Counted from the first letter of the stretch, positions 9,335 through 18,594 are shown. The stretch: DNA of 64,000 nt from Gloeotrichia echinulata CP02 (GCA_038087035.1 CP051187.1:434001-498000), one strand, 5' to 3'. Notes: generated by a model not told the origin, from the letters alone. Program-made: numbers and translations.

Positions 9335-10605
9335 CTGAAGGGGCGACGAAACAAGCTCAAAAGCTTTGTATGTAAGGAGGGCAACGTTTTGTGGTAGAAA
9401 AAGATAGGTCTACTTTTGTCAATAAGACCTATCTAATGATAATGTTACCTGCATTCTACCAAAACCACTTAAAAAGTCAATTAAGTTTAGCAGAATACTT
9501 GCTGCTAAAAATTTTAATCCATCTATTACAGTCAATCAAAGAAGTAACTTTAGAAAAGTTAGCAAATGCGCTACCTTTGGCAGTTAAATTTGAGAGTAGA
9601 AGAAAGAGAATACAAAGATTTTTATCATTACCAAATCTCACCATTGAGAAAGTTTGGTTTCCCATTATTAAAGAATGGCTGGAAACATACTTCAAAGATG
9701 AAAAAATTATTTATATAGCAATTGATAGAACTAATTGGAGTCGGATAAATTTATTCATGGTGAGTATCATTTGGGATAAAAGAGCAGTACCAATATATTT
9801 TACTTTATTGCCAAAATTAGGTAATAGTAACATCGCTGAACAACAAAAAATATTGTCTCAAGTAATACCAATCTTTAAAAACTATAAAATCTGTGTATTA
9901 GGTGATAGAGAATTTTGCTCTGTCAAACTGGCAAAGTATCTCCAGGGATTGGATGTGTATTTTTGTTTGCGATTAAAAAAGAATGAGTTTTTGCAAGTTG
10001 AAAAAGATGTTTTTGTTGAGTTAAAAAATCTGGGTTTAGTACCGGGAGTTTCTTTTTTTATCAAAGGAGTTAAAGTGACAAAGACTCGGGGTTTTATGAG
10101 CTTTAATGTAGCGGCTAAATGGAAACGTAAAATCAATGGAGTAGCACCGAAAGAAGGATGGTTTATTTTAACAAATTTTGACGACTTAGAGTCGGCAATA
10201 TCTGCCTATAAACAAAGATTTGATATAGAAGAAATGTTTAGAGATTTTAAAACAGGTGGTTATAATTTAGAAGAGACTAATGTTGAAGGCAACCGATTTA
10301 TTTCTCTAGTTTTACTGATAACGCTCGCTTACACTTCTGCCATGATTCAGGGTCAAAAAATTAAACATAAAGGAATACAAAAATATGTAGCTCGTGTTAA
10401 AGAGTCTGGTCGCTCTGTGCGGAGACATAGTAGTTTTTATGTTGGCTTGTATGGTCAAACTTGGGTCAATTTCACAGATATTTGTATGGAATTAGTGACA
10501 GAATTAATGAGAATTAATCGTAATAAGCGCAAGTATTATCAACAGGGATTGAGGGCTATGAAGCTTATCGAGTCTATGTTTTAGCTTATTTCGTCGCCCC
10601 CTCAG
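9335..10605 (+). mobile_element. Complete IS4-like insertion sequence, 1271 bp
   Basis: The ends are 23-bp imperfect inverted repeats: left at 9335-9357, starting CTGAAGGGGCGACGAAAC; right, inverted at 10583-10605, starting CTGAGGGGGCGACGAAAT. The element is flanked by identical 9-bp direct repeats, CTCACCTAC, at 9326-9334 and 10606-10614. It carries one intact transposase gene. Intact ends and exact target duplications indicate a recent insertion, here into the gap between two signalling genes. Confidence 0.92.
9391..10584 (+). CDS. IS4-family DDE transposase
   Basis: 397 aa, intact. Catalytic residues fit the IS4 layout: first Asp in IAIDRTNW, second Asp in VLGDREFCS, and the Y-R-E-K-like region YKQRFDIEEMFRDFKTGG supplying the Glu. 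It starts at a GTG preceded 9 nt upstream by AAGGAGG; an ATG further in at about 9439 is an alternative. Its stop lies just inside the right terminal repeat. It cuts and pastes the surrounding 1271-bp element. It is A+T-richer than the neighbouring host genes, consistent with a mobile origin. Confidence 0.93.
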   Translation: MVEKDRSTFVNKTYLMIMLPAFYQNHLKSQLSLAEYLLLKILIHLLQSIKEVTLEKLANALPLAVKFESRRKRIQRFLSLPNLTIEKVWFPIIKEWLETYFKDEKIIYIAIDRTNWSRINLFMVSIIWDKRAVPIYFTLLPKLGNSNIAEQQKILSQVIPIFKNYKICVLGDREFCSVKLAKYLQGLDVYFCLRLKKNEFLQVEKDVFVELKNLGLVPGVSFFIKGVKVTKTRGFMSFNVAAKWKRKINGVAPKEGWFILTNFDDLESAISAYKQRFDIEEMFRDFKTGGYNLEETNVEGNRFISLVLLITLAYTSAMIQGQKIKHKGIQKYVARVKESGRSVRRHSSFYVGLYGQTWVNFTDICMELVTELMRINRNKRKYYQQGLRAMKLIESMF

Positions 10606-10730
10606 CTCACCTACAGTAATTTTTAGTTAAATAGACGAGCTTGTAGGGGCGCAAGGCCTTTCGCCCCCAAGACCTTGCACCGCTAAGACAGGTGTCGGTC
10701 AAATAAAATAGACAAAGGAGATAATCAACA

Positions 10731-11207
10731 GTGAAAGGTCGGCAAAAAATCGTTAAAATTTTAATCGCTGATGATGATGAAGACGACAGTCTTTTAGTCC
10801 GTGAAGCGTTTGCAGAAAGTAAACTAATTATAGAATTAAATATGGTGAGAGATGGTGAAGAATTGATGAATTATCTGCATTGCCAAGGCGAATATGCTGA
10901 TGGGTGTTGCCCCTCACCACCAAGTTTAATTTTCCTAGATTTAAATATGCCCAAAAAAGGCGGCTTGGAAGTCCTCAAAGAGATTAAATTAGACCCCAAT
11001 CTCCGACGAATTCCGGTGATTGTTTTGACAACATCAATGGCTGAGGAAGATATTTATAAAACCTACGATTTTGGGGCTAGCTCCTTCATCATTAAGCCAG
11101 TAAGCTTTGCCTCCCTCGTTGAGATGATGAAGAATATCATCAAATATTGGTTTGAAATTGTACAATTGCCGGTAGAAGCAGGGGGAAGCAGGGGGAACCA
11201 GAGATGA
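10731..11207 (+). CDS. Rcp1-like single-domain response regulator
   Basis: 158 aa. One receiver domain with acidic cluster DDDEDD at 14-19, phospho-acceptor Asp70 in IFLDLNMPKKGG, the Thr/Ser switch in VLTTS and conserved Lys in FIIKP. The insert before Asp70 and the LNMPKK motif are typical of Rcp1-type regulators that pair with phytochrome-family kinases, which agrees with the cyanobacteriochrome kinase upstream. GTG start with AAGGAGAT upstream. It overlaps the next gene by 4 bp (ATGA). The C-terminal tail EAGGSRGNQR is encoded by a duplicated GCAGGGGGAA repeat, so the last residues look repeat-derived. Confidence 0.9.
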   Translation: MKGRQKIVKILIADDDEDDSLLVREAFAESKLIIELNMVRDGEELMNYLHCQGEYADGCCPSPPSLIFLDLNMPKKGGLEVLKEIKLDPNLRRIPVIVLTTSMAEEDIYKTYDFGASSFIIKPVSFASLVEMMKNIIKYWFEIVQLPVEAGGSRGNQR

Positions 11208-13099
11208 ACAAAATTCTCATCAGAGTATTACTAGTTGATGATGACGAAGATGACTATATTTTAATTCGTGAATGGTTGGCAGAATTTCAGCTAATTAAGT
11301 GTGATTTGGCATGGGTAGATAATTATGCAGATGCTAGGAATAATATAGCTCAAAATCAACATGATATTTATCTTATAGACTACCGTTTAGGTAGAGAAAA
11401 TGGACTAGAACTTTTGCGCGAAGCAATTAAGAATCGCTGCTTTGCTCCTATTATTTTACTCACTGGTCAGGGAGACATAGAAATAGACCTGGAGGCTATG
11501 AAAGCGGGAGCAGCAGATTATCTAGAAAAAAGCCATTTGACAGCACATTTGCTAGAGCGTTCTATTCGCTATGCTATTGAACGCAAACAAGCAGAAGAAA
11601 AAATTCGTGAACAAGCAGCTTTACTCGATGTCGCTAACGATGCAATTTTTGTTGCCGATTTAGAGGGTAAAATTTTATTTTGGAATCAATCTGCGGAGAA
11701 ACTTTATGGTTGGAAACCAGAAGCAGCAATTGGTAAGAAAATGCAGGAGCTTTGGGAGGAAAAAAATTTGCCTCTCTTAGAAGAAGCCCGCAAGAATTTG
11801 CTGAAAAATAGCTCATGGAATGGAGAGTTACAACAAATAACAAAATCTGGCAGAGAAATTATTGTCGAAACCCGTTGGACATTAGTGCCTGAATGTTGTG
11901 ATAGACTACTACAATGCATTTTGATTGTTAACACTGATGTTACGCAAAAAAAACAACTAGAAGCACAATTTCTCCGCGCCCAGCGATTGGAGAGCATTGG
12001 CACATTAGCCAGCGGTATCGCCCATGACCTCAACAATGTGCTAGCCCCAATTCTAATGACAGCCCAACTTTTAGAGCCACAGATGCGTGATGAACGTTCG
12101 CGACAACTGTTGCCAATTTTAATATCAAATGCTAAACGTGGAGCGAATTTAGTCAACCAAGTTCTGTCTTTTAGTCGCGGTCTTGGGGGAGAGCGTAGCG
12201 TTTTACAAATTAAGCATTTAATTAGAGAAATTAAGCAAATTATTCAAGAAACATTTCCCAAATCAATTATACTTGTCACCGAAATTAACCAAAATCTTTG
12301 GACTGTTTCAGGTGATGCGACTCAACTGCATCAAGTGCTGATGAATTTGTGTATTAATGCGCGGGATGCCATGCCTAATGATGGGACTTTAAAAATTACG
12401 GCTAAAAATTTGATAATTGACGAAAGTTATGCTAAAATCCATCCAGATGCTAAAGTTGGTTCCTATATTGTCGTTACTGTGAGTGATACTGGTATTGGTA
12501 TTCAGGCAGAAATATTAGACCGGATATTTGAACCATTTTTTACTACTAAAGAAATTGGTAAAAGTACTGGTTTAGGTCTGTCTACAGTCCTGGGGATTAT
12601 TAAAAGCCACGATGGTTTTATCACCGTTGACAGCGAGGTCAGAAAAGGCAGTCAATTTAAAGTATATTTACCAGCACAAGCAGAAACAGAAACATTAGAA
12701 GAACCAATATTACCATTGACACCAGGTAAGGGAGAATTAATTTTGGTTGTCGATGATGAAGTTGCCGTTCGAGACATTACTAAAATCTCCCTAGAAAATC
12801 ATAATTACAAAGCAATTACAGCTAACGACGGCATAGAAGCAATTGCCTTATACGCCGAACATCGTGATGAAATATCTTTAGTTTTAACAGATATTATCAT
12901 GCCATCTATGGATGGGATAACTACAATTCGGACATTGCAAAAAATCAACCCAGATGTCAAAATCATTGCTGTTAGCGGACTGACTTCTAGTGATAAAATC
13001 GTAGCAGCTTATGAGATGGGTATTAAAGCTTTTTTATCCAAACCTTACACAGCCAATCAATTATTGCAAACAATTAACACTGTTCAGAATCAGGGTTGA
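11204..13099 (+). CDS. Hybrid histidine kinase: REC-PAS-HisKA-HATPase-REC
   Basis: 631 aa, soluble. N-terminal receiver (7-125) with Asp59 in IYLIDYRLG; PAS (135-250) ending TDVTQKKQLE; HisKA with His274 in SGIAHDLNNVLAP; ATPase domain with VSDTGIGI and STGLGLS; C-terminal receiver (about 500-625) with LILVVDDE and LVLTDIIMP. The HDLNN H-box is typical of multi-domain PAS kinases that feed a fused receiver. Translation is coupled by a 4-bp overlap to the Rcp1-like regulator, so the three signalling genes probably form one light-responsive phosphorelay. No DNA-binding output domain is present, so the final effector lies elsewhere. Confidence 0.9.
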   Translation: MNKILIRVLLVDDDEDDYILIREWLAEFQLIKCDLAWVDNYADARNNIAQNQHDIYLIDYRLGRENGLELLREAIKNRCFAPIILLTGQGDIEIDLEAMKAGAADYLEKSHLTAHLLERSIRYAIERKQAEEKIREQAALLDVANDAIFVADLEGKILFWNQSAEKLYGWKPEAAIGKKMQELWEEKNLPLLEEARKNLLKNSSWNGELQQITKSGREIIVETRWTLVPECCDRLLQCILIVNTDVTQKKQLEAQFLRAQRLESIGTLASGIAHDLNNVLAPILMTAQLLEPQMRDERSRQLLPILISNAKRGANLVNQVLSFSRGLGGERSVLQIKHLIREIKQIIQETFPKSIILVTEINQNLWTVSGDATQLHQVLMNLCINARDAMPNDGTLKITAKNLIIDESYAKIHPDAKVGSYIVVTVSDTGIGIQAEILDRIFEPFFTTKEIGKSTGLGLSTVLGIIKSHDGFITVDSEVRKGSQFKVYLPAQAETETLEEPILPLTPGKGELILVVDDEVAVRDITKISLENHNYKAITANDGIEAIALYAEHRDEISLVLTDIIMPSMDGITTIRTLQKINPDVKIIAVSGLTSSDKIVAAYEMGIKAFLSKPYTANQLLQTINTVQNQG

Positions 13100-13262
13100 C
13101 GGTTGACGCTGGTAATAAGATATTTTCTCAATTGAAATCCCTTGGTTTGAGTTGACGATTTATGAAATGATGTAGTTGACCGGGTTTTTAAGCGCTAAAA
13201 AAGCATAAAATCCCCAAGTCTTTCATCAAGTAACCGCCCTGTAGACATCAACCGAGGTATTT

Positions 13263-13613
13263 ATGAGCTGGATTAAGGTGCTTCCTCAAGACGAACTGCC
13301 ATCTAATGGACGTAAAGTGGTAAAAGTCGAACAACGCGCCATCTTACTCGTTAACCATAATAACCAAGTTTACGCCGTGCAAAATTCCTGTCCCCACATG
13401 AAGGTACCCTTAGAAAAGGGCAAAATTACGGAAAATGGCGAGATCGTCTGTCCCTTTCACCGTAGCTCTTTTGACCTAGCAACTGGTAATGTTACTGAAT
13501 GGATTACCTTCCCCCCAGTTATTAACAAGGCTATAGCTATGATTTCTAAAGAAAAACCACTACCCGTTTTTCCCACCCGTGTACAAGAAGGAAGTATCTG
13601 GGTCGATGTGTAA
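13263..13613 (+). CDS. Rieske [2Fe-2S] ferredoxin-like protein
   Basis: 116 aa with Rieske cluster ligands in two boxes: Cys43-Pro-His45 and Cys63-Pro-Phe-His66. Length and sequence fit the small soluble Rieske proteins related to NirD and dioxygenase ferredoxins. The electron partner is unknown and no oxygenase gene is adjacent. The ATG at 13263 follows CGAGGTATTT, a modest ribosome-binding site. It has its own upstream region, 163 bp after the hybrid kinase, so it is probably a separate transcript. Confidence 0.88.
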   Translation: MSWIKVLPQDELPSNGRKVVKVEQRAILLVNHNNQVYAVQNSCPHMKVPLEKGKITENGEIVCPFHRSSFDLATGNVTEWITFPPVINKAIAMISKEKPLPVFPTRVQEGSIWVDV

Positions 13614-13638
13614 TCAAGGGTTTGAAACTGTTTTTTTT

Positions 13639-13775
13639 GGCGTTGTTGAATGATCTTTTGGGGCGCAAGGCCTTGCGCCCCTACGCTCTATGGTGTTAGC
13701 GCTGGGGATTTTGTATCCTAGGGCGTTGTTGAATGATCTTTTGGGGCGCAAGGCCTTGCGCCCCTACGCTCTATG
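13639..13775. repeat. Direct repeat of a 54-bp unit containing the GGGGCGCAAGGCC palindrome
   Basis: Two near-identical 54-bp units lie at 13639-13692 and 13722-13775. Each begins GGCGTTGTTGAATGATC, contains the 22-bp palindrome (13660-13681 and 13743-13764) and ends CTACGCTCTATG. The palindrome recurs at several other places in the window. Confidence 0.85.
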
Positions 13776-13909
13776 ATGCAGGCGATAGGTGTATCACAAA
13801 TCTGGGCGGCTAAAAACACCAGATCGTCGAATGCTTGTTCTGATCCAGTGTCAAGAATTTGATACTGTCGGATAGCCTCAAACCTTGTTGCTGGAGGGCT
13901 GTTGGAAGC
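13775..13909 (-). pseudogene. Remnant of a GAF-domain sensor kinase
   Basis: Reading leftward from 13909, one frame gives SNSPPATRFEAIRQYQ, then ILDTGSEQAFDDL, then VFLAAQICDTPIACI. This is the characteristic start of GAF-domain histidine kinases (typically RLxALxxYxILDTxxEQAFDDLxxLAAxICxTPIA). The frame runs into the repeat unit at 13775, and no start codon or remainder of the domain is present. It is a decayed fragment cut off by the repeat. Just beyond, 13909-13937, is a hairpin with arms CCTACACTT and AAGTGTAGG. Confidence 0.65.
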
Positions 13910-14243
13910 CTACACTTACCGCTTGCGGAAGTGTAGGAGATGTCACTCAGCAGGTAATACTATGTGAGTAAATGCCTGATACAAATTATTTTTTCTAAGT
14001 TTTTTCCCCTACTCAGGTATCCCTACCCCCTGCTAACCATTTATTTGTATTAAAATGAAAAAGTGAAACGATATAGCAATCGCCAAGGTGGTTAGGAGGT
14101 TCTAAATTACTGAGAACCGTTACATAAATCCTACTCAAACCTAGTCAACACCTATCAAAGCTATTCAACTGAGTTTGAGTTTCGTTTATTTCCTGCTTCA
14201 TTCTGGCAACGTCGGCGTTAACCAGTCCACAGGCTAAAACTGT

Positions 14244-15329
14244 CTAACTGACAGCTTGACTCAAATTGATTGCTGCGTTTAAATCTCGGTCAATTGTGAA
14301 ACCGCAGTTACCACACTCAAACACTCTTTCTGATAGCGAGAGCGTTTCTTTTTTGGTTCCGCAGTTAGAGCAGGTTTTGGAACTAGGAAACCATCTATCA
14401 ACTACAACCAAATTAGAACCATACAGTTTGCACTTGTATGTTAATTGACGGCGAAACTCGAAGAATCCCATATCAGTAATTGCCTTAGCTAGTTTGTGGT
14501 TAGCCAACATTCCAGACACATTAAGGTCTTCAATCACTACTGTGCCGTGGTTCTTGGCTAGTAGTGTCGTGAGCTTGTGTAATGTATCTTTTCGGATGTT
14601 GGCTATCTTTCTATGCAGTCTAGCAATCTTTATCTGTGCTTTTTTCCAGTTAGCTGAACCGATGACTTTATGACGATTCAACCATTGCATTCTTGACAGC
14701 TTGGCTTCATATTTCTTGTAGGATTTGGCTCCTAAAAAAACTTCACCAGTCGAGAGTATAGCCAGTGCCTTAACACCAAGGTCAACGCCGACAATACTCT
14801 TGTTGCCTAAATCCTGTTGTTCTACATCAAATCTGAAACTGATAAACCATCTGTCGGCTTGACGAGATATTGTACAAGATTTAGTTAATACTTGTGGTAA
14901 TCGTTCATAAGTTTTGAGAACACCAATAATAGGTACTTGAATCTTGTTATTGTCTAAAATTTTGACTGTGCCTTCTAATGTGAAAGAATCACGTTTACCT
15001 TTCTTTTTAAACTTGGGTACTCCAGCCTGATGGTCAAAACAGCGTTTCCAGGATTCTCGCAAAGCCATCAATGCTTGCTGTGGAGTAGATTTTGAGCATT
15101 CGTAGTACCATTCGTTTTCAGATTTCACCAATGCCACTAACCATTTGTGCAAGTCAATAGCAGTAGGAAATTTAATCTTAGAACTGGGATTTTCTTTGTT
15201 GTGGTCAAGAATTTGCTTTGTTAAAGCAAGTCCCCAATTCCAAGCATGACGAGCTACTCCACAATGTTTAGCGAATGCTATGCGTTGCTGATTATTCAGT
15301 TTCAATTCAGTTTTGAATCCGAGTAGCAC
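14244..15329 (-). CDS. tnpB: TnpB, RNA-guided nuclease of IS200/IS605-IS607 type elements
   Basis: 361 aa, apparently intact. RuvC-like catalytic residues are all present: Asp in IVGVDLGVKAL, Glu in VVIEDLNVSGM and Asp in TIDRDLNAAINL. The zinc finger has CSNCG and CGNCG. The N-terminal region has the OrfB helix-turn-helix form. TnpB proteins use an omega RNA derived from the element's right end to cut target DNA, favouring retention of the transposon. No tnpA is adjacent, so the element is non-autonomous. The GTG start at 15329 overlaps the 3' end of the small gene at 15302-15457. The 14.0-14.24 kb region beyond the stop is where an omega RNA and right end would be expected, but I could not delimit them. 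Confidence 0.92.
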   Translation of the reverse strand: MLLGFKTELKLNNQQRIAFAKHCGVARHAWNWGLALTKQILDHNKENPSSKIKFPTAIDLHKWLVALVKSENEWYYECSKSTPQQALMALRESWKRCFDHQAGVPKFKKKGKRDSFTLEGTVKILDNNKIQVPIIGVLKTYERLPQVLTKSCTISRQADRWFISFRFDVEQQDLGNKSIVGVDLGVKALAILSTGEVFLGAKSYKKYEAKLSRMQWLNRHKVIGSANWKKAQIKIARLHRKIANIRKDTLHKLTTLLAKNHGTVVIEDLNVSGMLANHKLAKAITDMGFFEFRRQLTYKCKLYGSNLVVVDRWFPSSKTCSNCGTKKETLSLSERVFECGNCGFTIDRDLNAAINLSQAVS

Positions 15330-15457
15330 GGTAACTCCTTAATCCATTCTCTAAATGCTTGTGACATATTCCAACCTTGCTTATCTGCGTAAGCTTGAAG
15401 TTTATTTATTTCTTCTTGACTGAGTAAAGCTTTAAACCATTTATCGCGTTTAGGCAT
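15302..15457 (-). CDS. Small ribbon-helix-helix-like protein overlapping tnpB (51 aa)
   Basis: Starts at ATG 15457 with MPKRDKWFKALLSQEEINKL and stops at 15302, overlapping the tnpB start by 28 bp in another frame. The pattern (short basic strand, then helices with LSQEEINKLQAYADKQG and WNMSQAFREWIKEL) resembles CopG/Arc-type or antitoxin-like proteins. The overlap suggests translational coupling with tnpB. A regulator of tnpB expression is an inference; it could also be a remnant of a longer resolvase or regulator gene. Confidence 0.65.
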   Translation of the reverse strand: MPKRDKWFKALLSQEEINKLQAYADKQGWNMSQAFREWIKELPCYSDSKLN

Positions 15458-15858
15458 AACTTTTTTGACTCTATGGGTCTATCTTACCCAAGAAATACCC
15501 ATATACCAAGTAGTATTAACCGTACTAAAGCCGTACAAATATTAAAAAGCTCCCCAAAATTGAGTAGTTATGAAGAGAGGTGATAAGGAATTAAGTTACA
15601 GTTTCTAGCCCTTGATGTCATTCCCTTCTTTCCCTAGCCCCTAGTCCCTAGCTATAACTTAGCCCTGGTTGAGTCTGCTTTTGACCGCTAACTTGCTGCT
15701 TGGTTTTTTCAGTTTTGACTTTTTAATTAAATTATAGTGATTTTCCTGAATTTCTCTGACTAGGAGAGTTATTTGTTTACGCAAATTTACGTGAATTATT
15801 TGTAAATTATTTGTGAATTATTCCTTTTTGAGAAATTAAAGAATCACTGTTATGTAGG

Positions 15859-15953
15859 ACTCCTATTTGATTTTTGAAATATACGTAGGGTGGGCATTGC
15901 CCACCCTACAAATACTACAAATACTGGGATTTTTTCAGAAATCAAATAGGACT
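15859..15953. repeat. 95-bp MITE-like element with 21-bp terminal inverted repeats and central palindrome
   Basis: Left arm 15859-15879 contains TCCTATTTGATTT and ends TGAAA; right arm 15933-15953 is its inverse with two mismatches. The centre holds the palindrome GTAGGGTGGGCA and its inverse at 15885-15909. The element lies about 50 bp upstream of moaE. The remainder of 15458-16006 is non-coding. A 19-bp string AATTAAGTTACAGTTTCTA at 15589-15607 recurs at 42589-42607. Confidence 0.75.
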
Positions 15954-16006
15954 GTTATATATACATATGTCAAAATTACTGATAGCCAATAACGAGGAAC
16001 TCTGTT

Positions 16007-16495
16007 GTGAGGACTATGGCTTCTCGCATTCAACCAAGAGGAGAAGATAGCTTTGCTATTACCTTTGCGCCCTTGTCTGTGGAAGAAATCTACGCCAAAG
16101 CCGACGATCCTGCTAATGGCGCGGTGGTGCTGATGAGCGGGATGGTTCGCAATCAAACCGATGGTCAAACTGTGGTAGCCCTAGAGTATCAAGCTTATGA
16201 ACCGATGGCTTTACAGGTTTTTTATCAAATTGCTGCTGATATTCGCTCGTTGTGGTCTGATGTGAATCGGGTGGTCATTTACCATCGGATTGGACGCTTG
16301 CAAATTGGCGAAATCAGCGTTTTGGTGGCTGTGGGTTGTCCCCATCGCAGTGAAGCTTTTGAAGCTTGTCGCTATGCTATTGATACCCTCAAACACAATG
16401 CTCCGATTTGGAAAAAAGAGTATGTGAGTACATTAGATGGTACAATTGCCTCAACTTGGGTGAGTATCGGCGCTTGCGACGAATCCCACGGCTAA
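16007..16495 (+). CDS. moaE: Molybdopterin synthase catalytic (large) subunit
   Basis: 162 aa. MoaE with MoaD transfers sulfur to precursor Z to make molybdopterin. Family motifs are clear: VVLMSGMVRNQTDGQTV, the HRIGRLQIGE segment, and PHRSEAFEACRYAIDTLK followed by PIWKKE containing the active-site lysines. A GTG start at 16007 has GAGGA 8 nt upstream; the ATG at 16016 is an alternative with poorer spacing. The next gene, 285 bp downstream on the same strand, is a molybdate transporter, so this is a molybdenum locus. No moaD is present in the window. Confidence 0.95.
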   Translation: MRTMASRIQPRGEDSFAITFAPLSVEEIYAKADDPANGAVVLMSGMVRNQTDGQTVVALEYQAYEPMALQVFYQIAADIRSLWSDVNRVVIYHRIGRLQIGEISVLVAVGCPHRSEAFEACRYAIDTLKHNAPIWKKEYVSTLDGTIASTWVSIGACDESHG

Positions 16496-16779
16496 AGGAT
16501 ACTGTTATCAACAAATTTGGGATATTTTACCAACTTTCATCTGGTTTAGTTGGTAAATTGTGAATAGCAGAAATTGTGTCTGGGCAATTTGCAACCCTGA
16601 CAAATTTGGCGTTGCATAATTGCGGGATGAAATCGTTAAATTCAACCTTGAAAACTCTCCCTCTTTGCGCCTTTGCGCCTTCCCTACGGGACGCTACGCG
16701 AATGCGTGAGATAAAAATCATCCCATCAATCAGCAACCCTGACAAATTTTTCTACTCACCAGTTGTTTCCTAGTAAATT

Positions 16780-18594
16780 ATGCCACAGGATTTATCGCCC
16801 CTCTGGATATCACTCAAAACCTCATTGCTGGCTACATTTATCACCTTTTTTTTAGGTATTGCTGCGGCCTACTGGATGCTGAGATATCGCGGTAAAGCCA
16901 AGTCACTGATTGAGGGGATATTTGTAGCGCCTCTAATTTTACCTCCCACGGTAGTCGGCTTTTTGTTGCTGATGTTTTTTGGCAAAAATGGCCCTGTGGG
17001 AAAATTAATGACAGCGTTGGACTTCACTATCGTCTTTACTTGGTATGGTGCGGCGATCGCAGCTACGGTGGTTTCTTTTCCTTTAATGTATAAAACTGCG
17101 TTAGGCGCTTTTGAACAGATTGATCGGAATTTGCTGCTGGTAGCGAGAACCCTGGGGGCGAAAGAATCCACAATTTTTTGGCGGATTAGTTTACCTTTAG
17201 CACTCCCTGGCATTTTAGCAGCGACGACCTTAGCTTTTGCTCGTGCCTTGGGTGAATTCGGTGCCACACTGATGCTAGCCGGTAACATTCCTGGACAAAC
17301 GCAAACAATTCCGATGGCGATTTATTTTGCAGTGGAAGCAGGTGCAATAGATGAAGCTTGGTTTTGGGCGATCGCAATTATGGTAATTTCTCTAACGGGA
17401 ATTATTGTAGTCAATTTTTGGCAGGAATGGAGGGACAGGGGGACAAAGGGACAACAAAATTCCCAATTGTCTACTCAGAACTCTCAGGAACACCAAGTTA
17501 AGACAACTACCCAAACCAGAGACAGTTCAGCACTGATTGTAGATATCCAAAAACAGCTACCTGGCTTTCACCTAGAAGTATCTTTCACAACTGATGCACA
17601 ACCCTTGGGATTGTTGGGGGGTTCGGGTGCGGGTAAAAGTATGATTTTGCGTTGTCTAGCGGGAATAGAAACGCCCACGAGAGGACAGATTATTTTGAAT
17701 GGTAGAATATTATTTGACTGGGAACAGAAAATTAACGTACCCAGTCGCGATCGCCGGATTGGTTTTTTAGTCCAGAATTACGCCCTGTTTCCACACATGA
17801 CTGTCGCCCAAAATATTGCATTTGGCTTACCCAAGGGACTAGCGCCAGGAAATATCCGCGCACAGGTAGAAGAACAACTATTAGCTATGCAATTGCAAGG
17901 ATTAGGCGATCGCTATCCGCACCAACTTTCTGGGGGACAACAACAACGGGTAGCTTTAGCCAGAGCTTTGGCTAGTCAACCAGAAGCATTACTTTTAGAT
18001 GAACCGTTTTCTGCACTTGATACCCATCTCCGCAGTCAATTAGAACAGCAAATGACCGCAACTCTTGCTAATTATTCAGGTGCGACTTTATTTGTCACCC
18101 ATAATATGGAAGAGGCTTATCGAGTTTGCCCAAATCTATTAGTATTGGAGCATGGTAAAGCAGTTCAGTATGACACCAAACAAGAGATTTTCGCACATCC
18201 TACAACTGTAAGTGTTGCCCAATTAACTGGATGTAAGAACTTTTCTCGTGCTGTGGTGCAACCATCACACCAAGTAGAAGCAGTTGATTGGGGTTGTACT
18301 CTGCAAGTTGTAGAACCAATCAACAGTGAATTATCCCACATCGGCATTCGCGCCCATCAGATTATTTTTACCAACGACCCCAACCAGGAAAACACCTTTA
18401 AATGTTGGCTAGTCAGGACTAGTGAAACCCCCCACCGCATGACGTTATTTTTAAAGCTTAATTCTCCTGCCCATAGTCCTCAAGATTATCATTTACAAGC
18501 AGAAGTTTTCAAGGAAAAATGGGCGACTCTCAAAGACCAGCCTTTTCCTTGGTATGTGCGTTTAGATCCCCAGCGATTGCTGTTGATGGAGTGA
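16780..18594 (+). CDS. modBC: Fused molybdate ABC transporter permease-ATPase
   Basis: 604 aa. Residues 1-215 are the ModB permease with about five membrane helices and the cytoplasmic EAA loop (LGAKESTIFWRISLPLALPG, 125-144). Residues 250-450 are the ModC ATPase: Walker A GGSGAGKS at 280-287, signature LSGGQQQR at 383-390, Walker B LLLDEPFSALD at 404-414. A C-terminal region of about 120 aa is likely regulatory. Fused ModBC is known in Anabaena-type cyanobacteria. The joining linker (about 216-250), rich in Gln, Ser and Thr, is encoded by G/A-rich repeat-like DNA. ModA is not in the window. Imports molybdate at the plasma membrane. Confidence 0.94.
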   Translation: MPQDLSPLWISLKTSLLATFITFFLGIAAAYWMLRYRGKAKSLIEGIFVAPLILPPTVVGFLLLMFFGKNGPVGKLMTALDFTIVFTWYGAAIAATVVSFPLMYKTALGAFEQIDRNLLLVARTLGAKESTIFWRISLPLALPGILAATTLAFARALGEFGATLMLAGNIPGQTQTIPMAIYFAVEAGAIDEAWFWAIAIMVISLTGIIVVNFWQEWRDRGTKGQQNSQLSTQNSQEHQVKTTTQTRDSSALIVDIQKQLPGFHLEVSFTTDAQPLGLLGGSGAGKSMILRCLAGIETPTRGQIILNGRILFDWEQKINVPSRDRRIGFLVQNYALFPHMTVAQNIAFGLPKGLAPGNIRAQVEEQLLAMQLQGLGDRYPHQLSGGQQQRVALARALASQPEALLLDEPFSALDTHLRSQLEQQMTATLANYSGATLFVTHNMEEAYRVCPNLLVLEHGKAVQYDTKQEIFAHPTTVSVAQLTGCKNFSRAVVQPSHQVEAVDWGCTLQVVEPINSELSHIGIRAHQIIFTNDPNQENTFKCWLVRTSETPHRMTLFLKLNSPAHSPQDYHLQAEVFKEKWATLKDQPFPWYVRLDPQRLLLME

